DNA of 13,879 bases from CAZHRJ01 sp964534765. Lineage in GTDB: Bacteria; Lindowbacteria; 2-12-FULL-62-27. A program made the translations under genes and the position numbers. Of this stretch, positions 13,801 through 13,879 are shown in pieces; position 1 is the stretch's first letter; each line of letters starts with the position of its first letter. Where the stretch lies: assembly GCA_964534765.1 (NCBI GenBank), contig CAZHRJ010000086.1:1-13879 (forward strand). Reading direction: 5' to 3'. The notes beneath the pieces were generated by a model. The model saw nothing but the letters and a program-made list of their open reading frames with translations, did not search any database and had not been told where the DNA came from.

Positions 13801-13879
13801 AACGTAAAATGTAAAATGGGGAACGAAAAATTAAAAACGGATTCACAAGATCAACTGCATCCGTTTTACATTCCCCATT
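13801..13879. repeat. Heptamer inverted repeat (AATGTAA type), copy 3, cut by the window edge
   Basis: From 13801 the sequence AACGTAA, AATGTAA, AATGGGG, AACGAAA, AATTAAA, AACGGAT nearly equals copy 1, and its loop (CACAAGATCAACTGCATCC) differs from that of copy 1 at only a few bases. The right arm runs past the end of the window. It stands immediately upstream of the ribosome binding site of the four-helix-bundle gene. Confidence 0.85.

Noticed and set aside
13791..13802. TTG start at 13802 for the four-helix-bundle protein
   Set aside because: Those codons overlap the GGAGGT ribosome binding site of the ATG at 13790.

Overview
The window is a GC-rich bacterial segment in which every gene I can support lies on the minus strand, so it reads from right (13,879) to left (1). 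The organism cannot be named from this sequence. The SpoVG-domain proteins, a ComEC-type DNA channel, a four-helix-bundle protein of the 23S-rRNA-intervening type and an RT-Cas1 fusion fit an environmental bacterium with a large mobile or defence gene pool. No rRNA or tRNA gene was found. No Cas10, Csm/Cmr, Cas6 or Cas2 gene is inside the window.

Layout in transcription order. (1) A four-helix-bundle protein (13,790-13,431) framed by inverted repeats. (2) A CARF-domain protein of the Cas02710 kind (13,312-12,044) whose stop codon overlaps the start of a stand-alone class III nucleotidyl cyclase (12,047-11,376). (3) A SpoVG-domain protein with a Pro/Trp-rich linker, one membrane helix and a C-terminal OB-like domain (11,261-9,933). 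(4) A compact operon: a second, shorter SpoVG protein (9,852-9,085), a protein with two complete tandem RecB/Cas4-like Fe-S nuclease domains (9,076-7,337), a 66-residue membrane protein (7,333-7,133) and ComEC with a partly degenerate metallo-beta-lactamase domain (7,136-4,320). (5) A Phd/YefM antitoxin without a recognisable toxin (4,177-3,896) and a retropepsin-like aspartic protease (3,784-3,389). (6) A CRISPR locus: leader, a six-repeat array (3,216-2,820), an RT-Cas1 fusion (2,681-336), then a second leader and the first repeat of a second array that runs off the left edge.

The CRISPR part is most likely type III, judged from RT-Cas1, from the repeat architecture (a hairpin followed by an ATTGAGA-type 3' end on the minus strand) and from the CARF protein upstream. 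The two array leaders share blocks at identical distances from their first repeats, which fixes the array direction as minus and suggests one integrase serves both.

The most unusual part is the middle. A CARF sensor is translationally coupled to a class III cyclase. Next to it are nucleic-acid-binding SpoVG proteins, a double Fe-S nuclease and a DNA-uptake channel that seems to have lost part of its own nuclease-like site. Proline-rich tracts containing tryptophan occur in RT-Cas1, both SpoVG proteins and the double nuclease, a possible sign of a shared partner. I infer, without proof, that these genes form a nucleotide-signal-controlled nucleic-acid uptake or processing module beside, and perhaps feeding, the RT-CRISPR adaptation locus.

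Most intergenic gaps hold inverted repeats built from 7-base units (AATGTAA, GAGTTTT or GGATTTT types). They sit between a stop codon and the next ribosome binding site, and in two cases overlap or touch the stop codon of the upstream gene.
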